From assembly GCF_903946935.1 (NCBI RefSeq), contig NZ_CAJAXH010000073.1:1-42424 (forward strand): 42,424 nucleotides of DNA, given 5' to 3'. The translations under genes were made by a program, and so were the position numbers. The DNA is from an uncultured Thiodictyon sp. (GTDB taxonomy: Bacteria; Pseudomonadota; Gammaproteobacteria; Chromatiales; Chromatiaceae). Position 1 is the first letter of the stretch. Every line of letters starts with the position of its first letter. This document shows, one piece after another, positions 1 to 8,344 of this stretch. The notes under the pieces were generated by a model, which saw only the letters and a list, made by a program, of their open reading frames with translations, was not told the DNA's origin and ran no database searches.

Positions 1-18
1 CGTCGGTAAACAGGCAGA

Positions 19-140
19 CTAGCAGGCTGTCGGACTTAGTGATGCAACCGATTGAATGCAAAGAGTTTCCTCTTTTGCGCCAAAAAGTCGTTTTCCTGTT
101 TAATCAATCGGTTACGCCATCAAGTCCGACAGGCTGCTAG
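19..140 (+). mobile_element. MITE-like element, family A, copy 1
   Basis: A 122-bp non-coding element bounded by CTAG on both sides. Its ends form imperfect terminal inverted repeats of about 33 bp: CAGGCTGTCGGACTT on the left against CAGCCTGTCGGACTT on the right, with ACCGATTGA matching further in. Three further copies lie at 185-306, 774-895 (inverted) and 25731-25852. Copies 1 and 2 look identical base for base. Length, terminal inverted repeats and lack of coding capacity fit a MITE mobilised in trans. The flanking CTAG could be a 4-bp target duplication, as some IS5-group elements make at YTAR sites; that assignment is inference. Confidence 0.8.
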
Positions 141-152
141 GATACTAATGTA

Positions 153-172
153 CTAGACTGAATCCAGTCTAG
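153..172. repeat. Short CTAG-ended palindrome between two MITE copies
   Basis: An 8-bp perfect stem (CTAGACTG / CAGTCTAG) around a 4-base AATC loop lies in the 44 bp between MITE copies 1 and 2. Both ends carry CTAG, the tetranucleotide that bounds the MITE. It may be an unused target site or a remnant; no function is shown. Confidence 0.5.
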
Positions 173-184
173 CACCCAAGCATC

Positions 185-306
185 CTAGCAGGCTGTCGGA
201 CTTAGTGATGCAACCGATTGAATGCAAAGAGTTTCCTCTTTTGCGCCAAAAAGTCGTTTTCCTGTTTAATCAATCGGTTACGCCATCAAGTCCGACAGGC
301 TGCTAG
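185..306 (+). mobile_element. MITE-like element, family A, copy 2
   Basis: Second direct copy of the 122-bp element, apparently identical to the copy at 19-140 and in the same orientation, 44 bp downstream. Identity between neighbours implies a recent duplication or transposition. Confidence 0.8.
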
Positions 307-635
307 TCCCCCAGCCATGGCTACCGCACCCCGCTGCCAAGACGCTCCCCCGTTGAACTGGTGAAGCCTCAAGGCGCGTGGTCAGGCTCAACGTTTCCCA
401 TCTGCCATCGGCAGATCGAACCGCAAACGGAAACGTCCACGCGATGACCGTTGAACGTGGCACGATGCGCTCCTTTTTTCGTTAACGAAAAATTTACATA
501 AGCGGCATGCGGGATAAAGCTTAACGCTGGCTTGTTGCCAAATGCAAGAAGTTTTTTGGATCGTGGCTGGGACGGGTTGCAATCGGGCTGAAGTGCCACC
601 GTCGGCGGTCGGTGCGGCGGTCTTGATCATCCCAT
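307..635. other. Intergenic stretch without a convincing gene
   Basis: No reading frame here has a recognisable product; the short frames are overlapping and of odd composition. The only clear structure is an 18-bp perfect palindrome at 475-492 (TTTTTC GTTAAC GAAAAA) in an AT-rich patch, which could be a protein-binding site. The stretch may be the remains of a decayed gene. Confidence 0.5.
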
Positions 636-760
636 AAAGAGCAGTTGTCACGCCAAGGCTTTTCAGTGCGTTATCAGCGTTGCGCCAGTCACCGGGAGGG
701 TGATCTGGATCCTGGTTCTACCCGATTGTAGTGCTTGGCGAGCTTGGCGTCTTGGCGTGG
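636..760. repeat. Palindromic repeat family B, copy 1 (degenerate)
   Basis: The left arm holds GTTGTCACGCCAAGG followed by a TTTTCAGTGCGTTATCAGCG segment. The right arm holds CTTGGCGAGCTTGGCG and CTTGGCGTGG. The internal CAGTGCGTTAT segment recurs in reverse complement in the copy at 1524-1668 and in diverged form in the copy at 35493-35657. A related arm lies at 25699-25730. Non-coding, dispersed, hairpin-forming. Confidence 0.65.
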
Positions 761-773
761 GCAATTCCCGGGT

Positions 774-895
774 CTAGCAGCCTGTCGGACTTGATGGCGT
801 AACCGATTGATTAAACAGGAAAACGACTTTTTGGCGCAAAAGATGAAACTCTTTGCATTCAATCGGTTGCATCACTAAGTCCGACAGCCTGCTAG
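774..895 (-). mobile_element. MITE-like element, family A, copy 3 (inverted)
   Basis: Reverse-orientation copy of the 122-bp element with CTAG at both ends. It differs from copies 1 and 2 by one visible substitution in the centre (AAAGATGAAAC where the others read AAAGAGGAAAC on this strand). Confidence 0.8.
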
Positions 896-1159
896 GACCT
901 TGATCGTCGTTTCGGCCAGTCCGCTAGTTCTGCGAGCCCGCGGCGGCCGGGAAGTTGCCGTCCATGGCCTGGATTCCGGCGTCCCGGCCGGAATGACGAT
1001 CAAGGCCATCAACCACTCCGGGCACGCGCCCTTGCGGCAACCCTGCGCGGCCGGGGGGCCGCTCCTGCGGGCGTGCCAGGCGCTTGCCGCGGCGCCCGCA
1101 CGCCCGCATTTGTGGCCAATCGGGGCAGCGCCCTGCCCTTTCAGAACCTGGATACCACC
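896..1159. other. Spacer upstream of bolA
   Basis: GC-rich sequence with no credible gene. Around 980-1005 it contains GTCCCGGCCGGAATGAC, which resembles a repeat fragment widespread in proteobacterial spacers. No good promoter match was found for bolA. Confidence 0.4.
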
Positions 1160-1477
1160 ATGAACCGACAGACCCGGATCGCCAACGCGCTCGCTCAGGC
1201 ACTCCACCCTCAGCACCTTGAGGTGGAGGACGAGAGTCACATGCACGCGGTGCCCGTCGGGGCGGAGTCACACTTCAAGGTGGTGGTGGTGAGCGAGCAG
1301 TTTGGCAGCCACGGCCTGGTGGCCCGGCACCGGGTGGTCAATCGACTGCTGCAAGGCGAGTTCGACCACGGGCTCCACGCCCTGGCCCTGCACACCTGGA
1401 CGCCGGATGAGTGGCGCGAGAAGGGCGGCGCGGCCCCCGCGTCGCCGCCGTGCCGGGGCGGATCGAAGACCCGCTGA
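1160..1477 (+). CDS. bolA: BolA family protein
   Basis: A 105-residue protein of the BolA family: small cytoplasmic proteins that pair with monothiol glutaredoxins to handle Fe-S clusters, and in some species act in stress-linked morphology control. The body shows the family pattern: an N-terminal helix (ALAQALHPQHLEVEDES), the SHMHAVPVGAESHFKV segment with the conserved His residues, then HRVVNRLLQ and a C-terminal HALALHTWTPDEW. The ATG at 1160 is chosen because homology begins at MNRQTRIANAL; upstream in-frame sequence is repeat-like and GC-rich. The last 20 or so residues (Gly/Ala/Pro-rich) are a non-conserved tail. It stands alone here between repeats. In some relatives a bolA sits beside yciB, yciI and a parvulin gene, which here lie 14 kb away; that comparison is from memory. 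Confidence 0.88.
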   Translation: MNRQTRIANALAQALHPQHLEVEDESHMHAVPVGAESHFKVVVVSEQFGSHGLVARHRVVNRLLQGEFDHGLHALALHTWTPDEWREKGGAAPASPPCRGGSKTR

Positions 1478-1904
1478 GGCCGCCCCTCGCCCACCGCGCC
1501 GCACTGCGATGAGCCCTAGTGCGGCAATGACTCACGCCAAGGCGCCAAGCTCGCCAAGAAATACCGCCGACTCGCCAAGGTCGCCAAATCGCCCGACGGG
1601 TCCGCGGCCCAGCGCTCATAACGCACTGAAAACCCTTGGCGAGCTTGGCGCCTTGGCGTGACCATTGCGTTTTACAGCGTGGCGGGTCGCGAGCACCGCG
1701 GCCTAATGGACCGCCCCCCGCCGAGAGAACGATCAAGGCCCATCGCCCCGATAGATGCAGCACCCGGCACGATCCGGGAGGTACGCCGGCCCATCTATTG
1801 GTAGTATTGCCCCCGTCAGGGGTACTTTATCGGCGCACACGCCCGCCGCGGCCCCGCTGGACAACCCATCCTCAACCTTGCCCACCGGCACCGGGAGCAG
1901 ACTC
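1478..1904. other. Spacer with repeat B and liv operon leader
   Basis: No gene seen. It contains family B copy 2 (1524-1668) and then about 235 bp leading to livK. A small hairpin, CCCC GTCA GGGG, sits near 1811-1822 and the livK ribosome site is the weak GGGAGCAG. Any promoter of the liv operon should lie between 1669 and 1890, but I see no confident -35/-10 pair. Confidence 0.5.
1524..1668. repeat. Palindromic repeat family B, copy 2
   Basis: The best-preserved copy, about 145 bp. The left arm GCAATGACTCACGCCAAGG CGCCAAG pairs with the right arm CTTGGCG CCTTGGCGTGACCATTGC across a core carrying further CGCCAAG units and ATAACGCACTGAAAA. The RNA would form a long hairpin with 5' and 3' ends together. 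Sits between bolA and the liv operon. Confidence 0.75.
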
Positions 1905-3056
1905 ATGAAATCCAAACTATTGATCGCATTGATGGTCGGAGCCATGTCATGGACGGCGGCATCCGCCGAACCCGCAGTGGAGACGGTGAAGATCGGCTGC
2001 GTGGCGCCGCTCACCGGTCCCCAGGCGCACCTGGGCAAGGACATCGAGAACGGCGCGCGCCTCGCGGTGGACACCATCAACGCCACCAAACCGACCCTGG
2101 CAGGCAAGCCGGTCCAGTTCGTGCTGCAGGTGGAGGACGACGCGGCGGACCCCAAGACCGCGACCGTGGTGGCCCAAAAGCTGGTGGACGACGGCGCCAA
2201 GGGCGTGGTCGGACACCTCAACTCCGGGGCGAGCATCCCCGCCTCGCGCATCTACGCGGACAATGACATCCCCCAGGTCTCTCCGGCCTCGACCGCAGTC
2301 GCCTACACCCACCAGGGGTTCAAGACCACCTTCCGGTTGATGGCCAACGACTCCCAGCAAGGCCGCGCACTGGGCCAGTACGCCACGCACCTGGGCAAGC
2401 GGGTGGCGGTGGTGGATGACCGCACCGCCTACGGCCAGGGCCTGATCGACGAGGTGGTGAAGGGGGTCAAGGCGGCCGGCGGTGAGGTGGTCGCACGCGA
2501 ATACACCACCGACAAGTCGACCGACTTCACCGCCATCCTCACCTCGCTCAAGGCCAAGAAGCCCGATGTGGTGGTGTTCGGCGGCATGGACCCCCAGGCC
2601 GCGCCCATGGTCCGCCAGTTGCACACGCTCGGCATGAAGATCCCCTTCATCGGCGGCGACGGCATGCAGACCGCTGAGTTCATCAAGCTTGCCGGCCCGG
2701 CCGCCGAGGGGTCGATCGGGTCCTCGCCTGGGCTGCCGATCGACAAGATGCCCGGCGGGGCGGAGTTCACCAAGCGCTTTGGCGAGCGCTTCGGCAAGAT
2801 CCAGATCTACGCCCCCTTCGCCCATGACTCGGCCGTGGTCCTGATCCAGGCGATGCTGCGGGCGGGCTCGGCCGAGCCCGAAAAGTACCTGCCGGAACTC
2901 GCCCGCACCCAACTCGACGGCGTCATCGGCCCCATCGCCTTCGACGACCAAGGCGATCTGAAGGACGGCCCGGTCACCCTCTATCAGGTGAAGAAGGGCA
3001 AGTGGCAGGCGGTGGAGACCGTCGGCGGACCAGCGGCCAAAGCGGCGGCCAAGTAA
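1905..3056 (+). CDS. livK: Periplasmic branched-chain amino-acid binding protein (LivK type)
   Basis: A 383-residue substrate-binding protein of the Leu/Ile/Val ABC importer family (type I periplasmic fold), captures ligand for LivHMGF. The N-terminus MKSKLLIALMVGAMSWTAAS followed by AEPAVE is a signal peptide with a likely cut after ASA. The mature part starts with the family pattern VKIGCVAPLTGPQAHLGKDI and contains VVGHLNSGASIPAS, the SPASTAVAYT ligand-contact segment, VVDDRTAYGQGL and VVVFGGMDPQAAPM. A 12-bp gap leads to livH, and all five liv genes run in one direction. The start at 1905 gives a proper signal peptide and has GGGAGCAG ahead of it; longer in-frame versions add Pro/Ala-rich spacer sequence. 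True ligand (Leu, Ile, Val, another amino acid, or an amide) cannot be told from sequence. Confidence 0.9.
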   Translation: MKSKLLIALMVGAMSWTAASAEPAVETVKIGCVAPLTGPQAHLGKDIENGARLAVDTINATKPTLAGKPVQFVLQVEDDAADPKTATVVAQKLVDDGAKGVVGHLNSGASIPASRIYADNDIPQVSPASTAVAYTHQGFKTTFRLMANDSQQGRALGQYATHLGKRVAVVDDRTAYGQGLIDEVVKGVKAAGGEVVAREYTTDKSTDFTAILTSLKAKKPDVVVFGGMDPQAAPMVRQLHTLGMKIPFIGGDGMQTAEFIKLAGPAAEGSIGSSPGLPIDKMPGGAEFTKRFGERFGKIQIYAPFAHDSAVVLIQAMLRAGSAEPEKYLPELARTQLDGVIGPIAFDDQGDLKDGPVTLYQVKKGKWQAVETVGGPAAKAAAK

Positions 3057-3068
3057 CCCCGCCCCCGC

Positions 3069-3992
3069 ATGGACGTCCTGCTCCAACAACTCGTCAATGG
3101 CCTGATCCTGGGTAGCCTCTACGCGCTGGTGGCGCTGGGCTACACCATGGTCTACGGCATCCTGGAGCTGATCAATTTCGCCCACGGCGAGATCGTGATG
3201 CTGGGCGCACTGGTGTCCGTGACCGTGCTCGGGGTGCTGGTGGCCGCCGGGGTGCCGGTGCCGCTCGCGCTGCTGCTGGCCCTGGCCGCCGCGGTGCTGG
3301 TGTGCATGGCGACCGGCGTGCTGGTGGAGCGGATCGCCTACCGACCGCTGCGCAACGCCCCGCGGCTGGCCCCGCTGATCACCGCCATCGGGGTCTCCAT
3401 CGTCCTGCAGAACCTGGCGATGATCCTCTGGGGCCGCCAGTATCTGTCCTTCCCGCCGGTCCTGGCGCCGCAGGTCTATGCCTGGCACGGGGCCAGCGTG
3501 TCCAATGTCCAGTTGCTGATCGTCGCGGTGGCGGCGCTCACCATGGGTACACTGCTGCTGCTGGTGCAGCGCACCCGGCTCGGCCGGGCCATGCGCGCCA
3601 CCGCGCAGAACCGGGAGGTGGCCGGGCTCATGGGGGTGGACGTGAACCGGGTGATTGCCGCGACCTTCGCGGTGGGCTCCGCGCTGGCCGCGGTGGCTGG
3701 GCTGCTGATCGCCTCCTATTACGGCATCGCCCACTACAACATGGGCTTTCTCCTGGGCCTCAAGGCCTTCAGCGCGGCCGTGCTGGGCGGGATCGGCAAC
3801 ATCCCCGGGGCGCTCCTGGGCGGGCTGCTGCTGGGGGTGATCGAGAGCCTGGGCGCGGGCTATATCGGGGACCTCACCGGCGGCTTCCTGGGCAGCCATT
3901 ACCAGGACATCTTTGCCTTCTTCATCCTCATCCTGGTGCTCATCTTTCGCCCCTCCGGGCTCTTGGGCGAACGCGTGGCGGATCGCGCGTGA
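3069..3992 (+). CDS. livH: Branched-chain amino-acid ABC transporter permease LivH
   Basis: A 307-residue inner-membrane permease, normal length for LivH. It begins with the family signature LVNGLILGSLYALVALGYTM and continues with VYGILELINFAHGEI, then alternating hydrophobic spans to about residue 300. The cytoplasmic coupling region RTRLGRAMRATAQN and GVDVNRVIAATF is intact, as is the C-terminal VLGGIGNIPGALLGG. It forms the translocation pore with LivM. It is separated from livM by a 208-bp gap holding a large inverted repeat (4005-4190), although these two genes are usually adjacent. Confidence 0.92.
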   Translation: MDVLLQQLVNGLILGSLYALVALGYTMVYGILELINFAHGEIVMLGALVSVTVLGVLVAAGVPVPLALLLALAAAVLVCMATGVLVERIAYRPLRNAPRLAPLITAIGVSIVLQNLAMILWGRQYLSFPPVLAPQVYAWHGASVSNVQLLIVAVAALTMGTLLLLVQRTRLGRAMRATAQNREVAGLMGVDVNRVIAATFAVGSALAAVAGLLIASYYGIAHYNMGFLLGLKAFSAAVLGGIGNIPGALLGGLLLGVIESLGAGYIGDLTGGFLGSHYQDIFAFFILILVLIFRPSGLLGERVADRA

Positions 3993-4004
3993 TGAATAAA
4001 GATG

Positions 4005-4190
4005 ATTGTCCGCAAATGAACGCAAATGACCGCCAAGCGTTTCGCACTGGAGGTCGAGGCTTTAGCCGGATCAGGGCCGCTGAGATGCAATGTCGCCCGG
4101 CTAAAGCCTCGACCTCCTATCTTCTTGCGGCCGAAATGACAGCAATGGATTTTCTTCATTTGCGTTTATTTGCGTTCATTTGCGGACAAT
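4005..4190. repeat. Palindromic repeat family C, copy 1, inside the liv operon
   Basis: The left arm TTGTCCGCAAATGAACGCAA is matched by the right arm ending in GCGTTCATTTGCGGACAA. Arms are made of about 10-bp units (GCAAATGAAC). The core has a second, nested perfect inverted repeat of about 21 bp (GGAGGTCGAGGCTTTAGCCG and its complement, near 4050-4120). The element lies in the livH-livM gap and would be transcribed as a long double hairpin. Its right end stops 10 bp before the livM ATG. Confidence 0.85.
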
Positions 4191-4200
4191 AAATTCTTAA

Positions 4201-5327
4201 TGCCAGACCTCCTGCCAAACCGTTTCTACCGCGACCCACGCCTGGCCTGGGCGGCCTATGCCGCCCTGGCGGCGCTCTTGCTCACCCTGCCCTTCCTGGT
4301 GGACGCGGGCATGGGACGCAGTTGGGTGCGCATCCTGGACTTTGCGCTGCTCTATGTGATGCTGGCCCTGGGGCTCAATATCGTGGTGGGGTTCGCCGGG
4401 CTATTGGATCTCGGCTATGTCGCCTTCTATGCGGTGGGCGCCTATTTCTATGCCATCCTGGCCTCGCCGCAACTCGGTATCCACCTGCCCTTCTGGGCCC
4501 TGCTGCCGCTGGGGGCGGGCGTCGCCTGTCTGTTCGGCGTCCTGCTGGGGGCGCCGACCCTGCGCCTGCGGGGCGACTATCTGGCCATCGTCACCCTGGG
4601 TTTCGGGGAGATCATCCGGATCTTTTTGAACAACCTGAACGCCCCGTTCAATCTCACCAACGGCCCCCAGGGCATCAATATGATCGACCCGGTGCGGATC
4701 GCCGGTCACTCGCTGACCCGGCCGATCGAGATTCTGGGGCTCAAGCTCCCCGGCACCCACACCCATTACTATCTCTTCCTCATACTCACCCTGGGCGTGA
4801 TCTTTGTGGCGATCCGGCTTCAGGGGTCGCGCATCGGGCGCGCCTGGGCGGCCATCCGCGAGGACGAGGTGGCGGCCGAGGCGATGGGCATCAATACCCG
4901 CAATATGAAGCTCCTGGCCTTCGCCATGGGGGCGACCTTCGGCGGTCTGGGGGGCGGGCTGTTCGCCGCCTTTCAGGGTTTCGTCAGCCCGGAGTCGTTC
5001 ACCCTGATGGAGTCCATCATGATCCTGTGCATGGTGGTGCTGGGTGGCATGGGGCACATCCCGGGGGTGATCCTGGGGGCTATCCTGGTGACCATACTCC
5101 CCGAGCTGCTGCGCTATATCGGTCCGTTGCAGGAGGGGCTGATCGGGCGGGTGGCGGTCGACCCGGCGGACCTGCGGATGCTGCTGTTCGGCGTCGCCCT
5201 GGTCGCGGTGATGCTGTTCCGGCCCCAGGGGCTGTGGCCCTCGCCGGTGCGGGCGCGCGAGTTGCACCCGGCCAACCCGGACGAGGTCCGCCAGGAACAG
5301 GAGGCGCTCTATGACGCCGAGCGCTGA
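4201..5327 (+). CDS. livM: Branched-chain amino-acid ABC transporter permease LivM
   Basis: A 375-residue inner-membrane permease, partner of LivH. Hallmarks are LGLNIVVGFAGLLDLGYVAF near residues 58-77, LRLRGDYLAIVTLGFGEIIR, the coupling segment RAWAAIREDEVAAEAMGIN, and LGGMGHIPGVILGA near the end. The start is set at the ATG at 4201 (MPDLLPNRFYRD). The frame stays open upstream to a TTG at 4170, but those codons lie inside repeat C and encode no family sequence. No good ribosome site precedes 4201, so the repeat may have displaced it, or translation may start in the repeat. The 3' end overlaps livG by 17 bp. Confidence 0.92.
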
Positions 5328-6105
5328 GGGTCAGCGCCCACTCCTGGAGGCCCGCGCGGTCACCAAGCGCTTCGGCGGGCTCACCGCCTTGAGCGAGGTC
5401 TCAATCACGGTCCACACGGGTGAGATCTTCGGCCTGATCGGGCCCAACGGGGCGGGCAAGACCACCCTGTTCAACTGTCTCAACGGGCTCTATCACCCCA
5501 GTTCGGGCAGCGTTCACTTAGACGGGGTGCCCTTGACCGGACTCAAACCGCACGCGGTGGCCGCCCACGGGCTGGCCCGGACCTTCCAGAACATCCGGCT
5601 GTTCGCCAACATGAGCGTGCTGGAGAACGTGATGGTGGGGCGCCATGTGCGCTCGCGCGCCGGGGTGTTGGGGGCGGTGCTGCGCGGTCGGCGCACCCGG
5701 GCGGAGGAGCGCTCGATCCATGAGCGCTCGCTGGCACTGCTCGATTCAGTCGGGCTGGCCGGACGCGCGGATCAGCTCGCCCGCTTCCTGCCCTATGGCG
5801 ATCAGCGCCGGCTGGAGATCGCCCGCGCGCTGGCCACCGAGCCGCGGCTCCTGGCGCTCGACGAGCCCGCCGCCGGGATGAATCCGATCGAGACGCAGGC
5901 GCTCAAAGAACTCATGGAGCAGATCCGCGGCCGCGGCGTGACCCTGCTGCTGATCGAGCACGACGTGCGACTGATGATGGGGCTGTGCGACCGGGTGGCG
6001 GTGCTGGACTATGGGCGCAAGATCGCCGATGGTCCCCCGTCGCAGGTCCAGCAGGATCCGCTGGTGATCGAGGCCTATCTGGGGGCCGGGGTGGGTGTAG
6101 CATGA
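5311..6105 (+). CDS. livG: Branched-chain amino-acid ABC transporter ATP-binding protein LivG
   Basis: A 264-residue ABC ATPase that powers the LivHM permease from the cytoplasmic side. Walker A is GPNGAGKTTLFN (about residues 49-60). The LivG-typical segment TFQNIRLFANMSVLENVMVG follows. The signature loop is the relaxed form LPYGDQRRLEIARALA seen in LivG, Walker B is LLALDEPAAGMN and the switch His is in LLLIEHDVRLMM. The ATG at 5311 is preceded by GGAGG-like sequence (ACAGGAGGCGCTCT) inside the end of livM, suggesting translational coupling. It overlaps livF by 4 bp (ATGA). Confidence 0.93.
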   Translation: MTPSAEGQRPLLEARAVTKRFGGLTALSEVSITVHTGEIFGLIGPNGAGKTTLFNCLNGLYHPSSGSVHLDGVPLTGLKPHAVAAHGLARTFQNIRLFANMSVLENVMVGRHVRSRAGVLGAVLRGRRTRAEERSIHERSLALLDSVGLAGRADQLARFLPYGDQRRLEIARALATEPRLLALDEPAAGMNPIETQALKELMEQIRGRGVTLLLIEHDVRLMMGLCDRVAVLDYGRKIADGPPSQVQQDPLVIEAYLGAGVGVA

Positions 6106-6812
6106 GCCTGATCGAGGTCGAGGGCCTGGCGGTCCATTACGGCGGCATCCGTGCAGTCAAGGGTATCGACCTGCGGGTCGAGGAGGGTGAGGTGGTCTGT
6201 CTGATCGGTGCCAACGGGGCCGGCAAGACCAGCAGCATGCGCGCACTCGCCGGCCTGCTGCCCGCCGCCGCCGGCACGATTCGCTACGCCGGCACCGATA
6301 TCACTGCGCTGCCGGTCCATCTGCGCGCCCGGCGCGGGATCAGTATGGTGCCGGAGGGCCGCGGGGTCTTCCCGCGCCTGACGGTGGCTGAAAACCTGCG
6401 CATGGGGGCCTATTTCCGCACTGACTCGGCAGGCATCGCGGCCGATCTGGAGCGTGTCTACGGGCTCTTTCCCCGCCTGCGTGAGCGCCGCGCCCAGACC
6501 GGCGGGACCCTGTCGGGGGGCGAGCAGCAGATGCTGGCCATCGCCCGCGCGCTCATGAGCCGGCCGCGCCTGCTGCTGCTCGACGAGCCCAGCATGGGGC
6601 TGGCCCCGCTGGCGGTGCAGACGATCTTCGAGACCATCCGGCTGATCGCCGCGCAGGGGATGACCCTGTTGCTGATCGAGCAGAACGCCCGTCTGGCCCT
6701 GGAGTCGAGTAGCCGCGGCTATGTCCTGGAGGGTGGGCGCATCGTCCACCAGGACGACTCCACCGCGCTGCTCGCGAGCCCCAAGGTCCGCGCGGCCTAT
6801 CTGGGGGCCTAA
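6102..6812 (+). CDS. livF: Branched-chain amino-acid ABC transporter ATP-binding protein LivF
   Basis: A 236-residue second ATPase of the importer. It has Walker A IGANGAGKTSSM (about residues 35-46), the LivF-typical RGISMVPEGRGVFPRLTVAE, signature LSGGEQQMLAIARALM, Walker B LLLLDEPSMGLAPL and switch His replaced by the family-normal Gln region LLLIEQNARLAL. Starts at an ATGA overlap with the livG stop. It ends 18 bp before repeat C copy 2, which may act as the operon's 3' hairpin. Confidence 0.93.
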   Translation: MSLIEVEGLAVHYGGIRAVKGIDLRVEEGEVVCLIGANGAGKTSSMRALAGLLPAAAGTIRYAGTDITALPVHLRARRGISMVPEGRGVFPRLTVAENLRMGAYFRTDSAGIAADLERVYGLFPRLRERRAQTGGTLSGGEQQMLAIARALMSRPRLLLLDEPSMGLAPLAVQTIFETIRLIAAQGMTLLLIEQNARLALESSSRGYVLEGGRIVHQDDSTALLASPKVRAAYLGA

Positions 6813-6830
6813 GTTCTATTTTGAAGATTA

Positions 6831-6960
6831 TTTGTCCGCAAATAAACGCAAATGAACGCAAATAACAAATACGGTTATAGGTGGAGAGCGAGACGACTGC
6901 CTAACAGCCGTGGATCATCAAGGATCTTATTTTGCGTTTATTTGCGTTCATTTGCGGACT
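6831..6960. repeat. Palindromic repeat family C, copy 2
   Basis: Left arm TTTGTCCGCAAATAAACGC with a following AAATGAACGCAAAT unit; right arm TTTGCGTTTATTTGCG followed by TTCATTTGCGGAC. The core is unlike those of the other copies. It separates the liv operon from the chemosensory operon and ends 31 bp before the cheR start. Confidence 0.8.
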
Positions 6961-6991
6961 AACGTCTCTTTTTTGGCATAGCTACCCGCTC

Positions 6992-8332
6992 ATGAAGCAC
7001 CTGTTTGGTGAAATTGCCCGCCAGAGCGGACTGCGCATTTCAGAGGGCAGTGAGGAGCGGCTGGCGATCTATATACACGAGCGTATGCGGGCGCTCAAAC
7101 TGCGGCAACCGGAGGACTTTCTGCGTTGCCTGCTGCCAGAGCACGCCGACCACCGGCACGAGTTGCAACGCTTGGCGGCGGTGCTGACCACGGGCGAGAC
7201 CTCGTTTATGCGCGATGCGGGGCAAATCCAACTGCTGCGCGACACCCTGTTGCCGGGGCTGCTGGAGCGGCGCGCGCGGCAGCGCTCTCTGCGGCTATGG
7301 AGCGCCGCCTGTTCCACCGGGGAAGAGGCCTATTCACTGGCCATCCTACTGCACGAATTGCTGGCCGGACGCGAGGACTGGCAGATTGCGCTCTACGGCA
7401 CCGACGTGAACCGCGACGCACTCCGACTGGCCGCCGCCGCGCAATACGGTGACTGGGCGTTTCGCGGGTGCGATCAGGCGTTTCGGCAACGCTATTTTGC
7501 CCCACACCACGACCGCTGGGTGTTACAGCCGGCGATCCGTCGCATGGTGTACTTCATGCCAGGCGACCTGCTGCGCGATCCATTGCCCGACCCCGCCCAC
7601 GGACTGGCCGACCTGGACCTGATCCTGTGCCGCAACCTGTTCATCTATTTGCAGCCCGCGGCCATTGCCACGGTCACCCACAAGCTGGTTCTCTGCCTGC
7701 GCGAAGGCGGGGTCTTGCTGACCGGCCACGGCGAATTGCATGCGCACGGCTCGGAGCTGCTGCAAACCGAGGCCTACCCACAGTCGCTGGTATACCGCAA
7801 GGGACCCCCACCGGCGGCGACGCCGGCCAAGGCGCCGACGCGCCACAATCCAGCGACCGCGCCGCGACCCGTGGCCGCGAAGCCGGTGCCGCCACCTGTG
7901 CGTACGCCGACACCGGCGCGCGCCCCGGCGATCGTTGACCCCCTGTTGGCCGCGTGGCGCCTGGCCGACGCCGGGCGCCTGGACGAGTCGCTCGCCCTCT
8001 GCCGCGGGCTGCTGGCGCAGGACCCGATGCGCCCCGAGCCCCATTTTCTGGCTGCGGTGCTGACCATGGAACTGGGCGACCCCGACGCGGCGCGCGAATC
8101 GCTGCGTAAGGCGCTGTATCTGGCACCCGACATGATCGCCGCCCATGTCCATCTGGAGCGCCTGCAGGCGGGAGCGGAGCAGAACCGCGCCGCGCACAGG
8201 ACGCGCGCCATCGTCTCCCGGCTGCTCCAGGACCTACCGCCGGACGCGCTGGTGCCCTTCCTGGGGGAGGGGCGCGCCGCGGAACTCGGTGCCCATTGGG
8301 CCCGCCGTCACGCGCCGCCGGGCGCCCACTGA
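6992..8332 (+). CDS. CheR-type chemoreceptor methyltransferase with C-terminal TPR region (WspC-like)
   Basis: A 446-residue S-adenosylmethionine-dependent glutamate methyltransferase that would methylate the neighbouring MCP. The CheR N-domain covers about residues 1-75 and ends with the family motif LTTGETSFMRD. The SAM-binding fold follows with RLWSAACSTGEEAYSLAILL (about 101-120), ALYGTDVNRDALRLAA and DLILCRNLFIYLQPAA. A Pro/Ala/Thr-rich linker of some 50 residues leads to a TPR-like region (about 315-400; LLAAWRLADAGRLDESLALC, FLAAVLTMELGDPDAARESL). CheR fused to TPRs is typical of WspC/FrzF-type systems rather than flagellar chemotaxis. The start is placed at ATG 6992 (MKHLFGEIARQ); upstream in-frame codons lie in repeat C. 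First gene of the operon, 12 bp before the CheW gene. Confidence 0.9.
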   Translation: MKHLFGEIARQSGLRISEGSEERLAIYIHERMRALKLRQPEDFLRCLLPEHADHRHELQRLAAVLTTGETSFMRDAGQIQLLRDTLLPGLLERRARQRSLRLWSAACSTGEEAYSLAILLHELLAGREDWQIALYGTDVNRDALRLAAAAQYGDWAFRGCDQAFRQRYFAPHHDRWVLQPAIRRMVYFMPGDLLRDPLPDPAHGLADLDLILCRNLFIYLQPAAIATVTHKLVLCLREGGVLLTGHGELHAHGSELLQTEAYPQSLVYRKGPPPAATPAKAPTRHNPATAPRPVAAKPVPPPVRTPTPARAPAIVDPLLAAWRLADAGRLDESLALCRGLLAQDPMRPEPHFLAAVLTMELGDPDAARESLRKALYLAPDMIAAHVHLERLQAGAEQNRAAHRTRAIVSRLLQDLPPDALVPFLGEGRAAELGAHWARRHAPPGAH

Positions 8333-8344
8333 GCCGCCTACGCC

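Noticed and set aside
369-651. Minus-strand frames of 76-87 codons as small genes
   Set aside because: Overlapping one another in different frames, no ribosome site, no recognisable product; left as possible gene remains.
1947-4025. A 692-codon open frame on the minus strand opposite livK and livH
   Set aside because: It is the antisense of clearly recognised genes, with His/Asp/Gly/Arg-rich composition typical of a shadow frame in GC-rich DNA.
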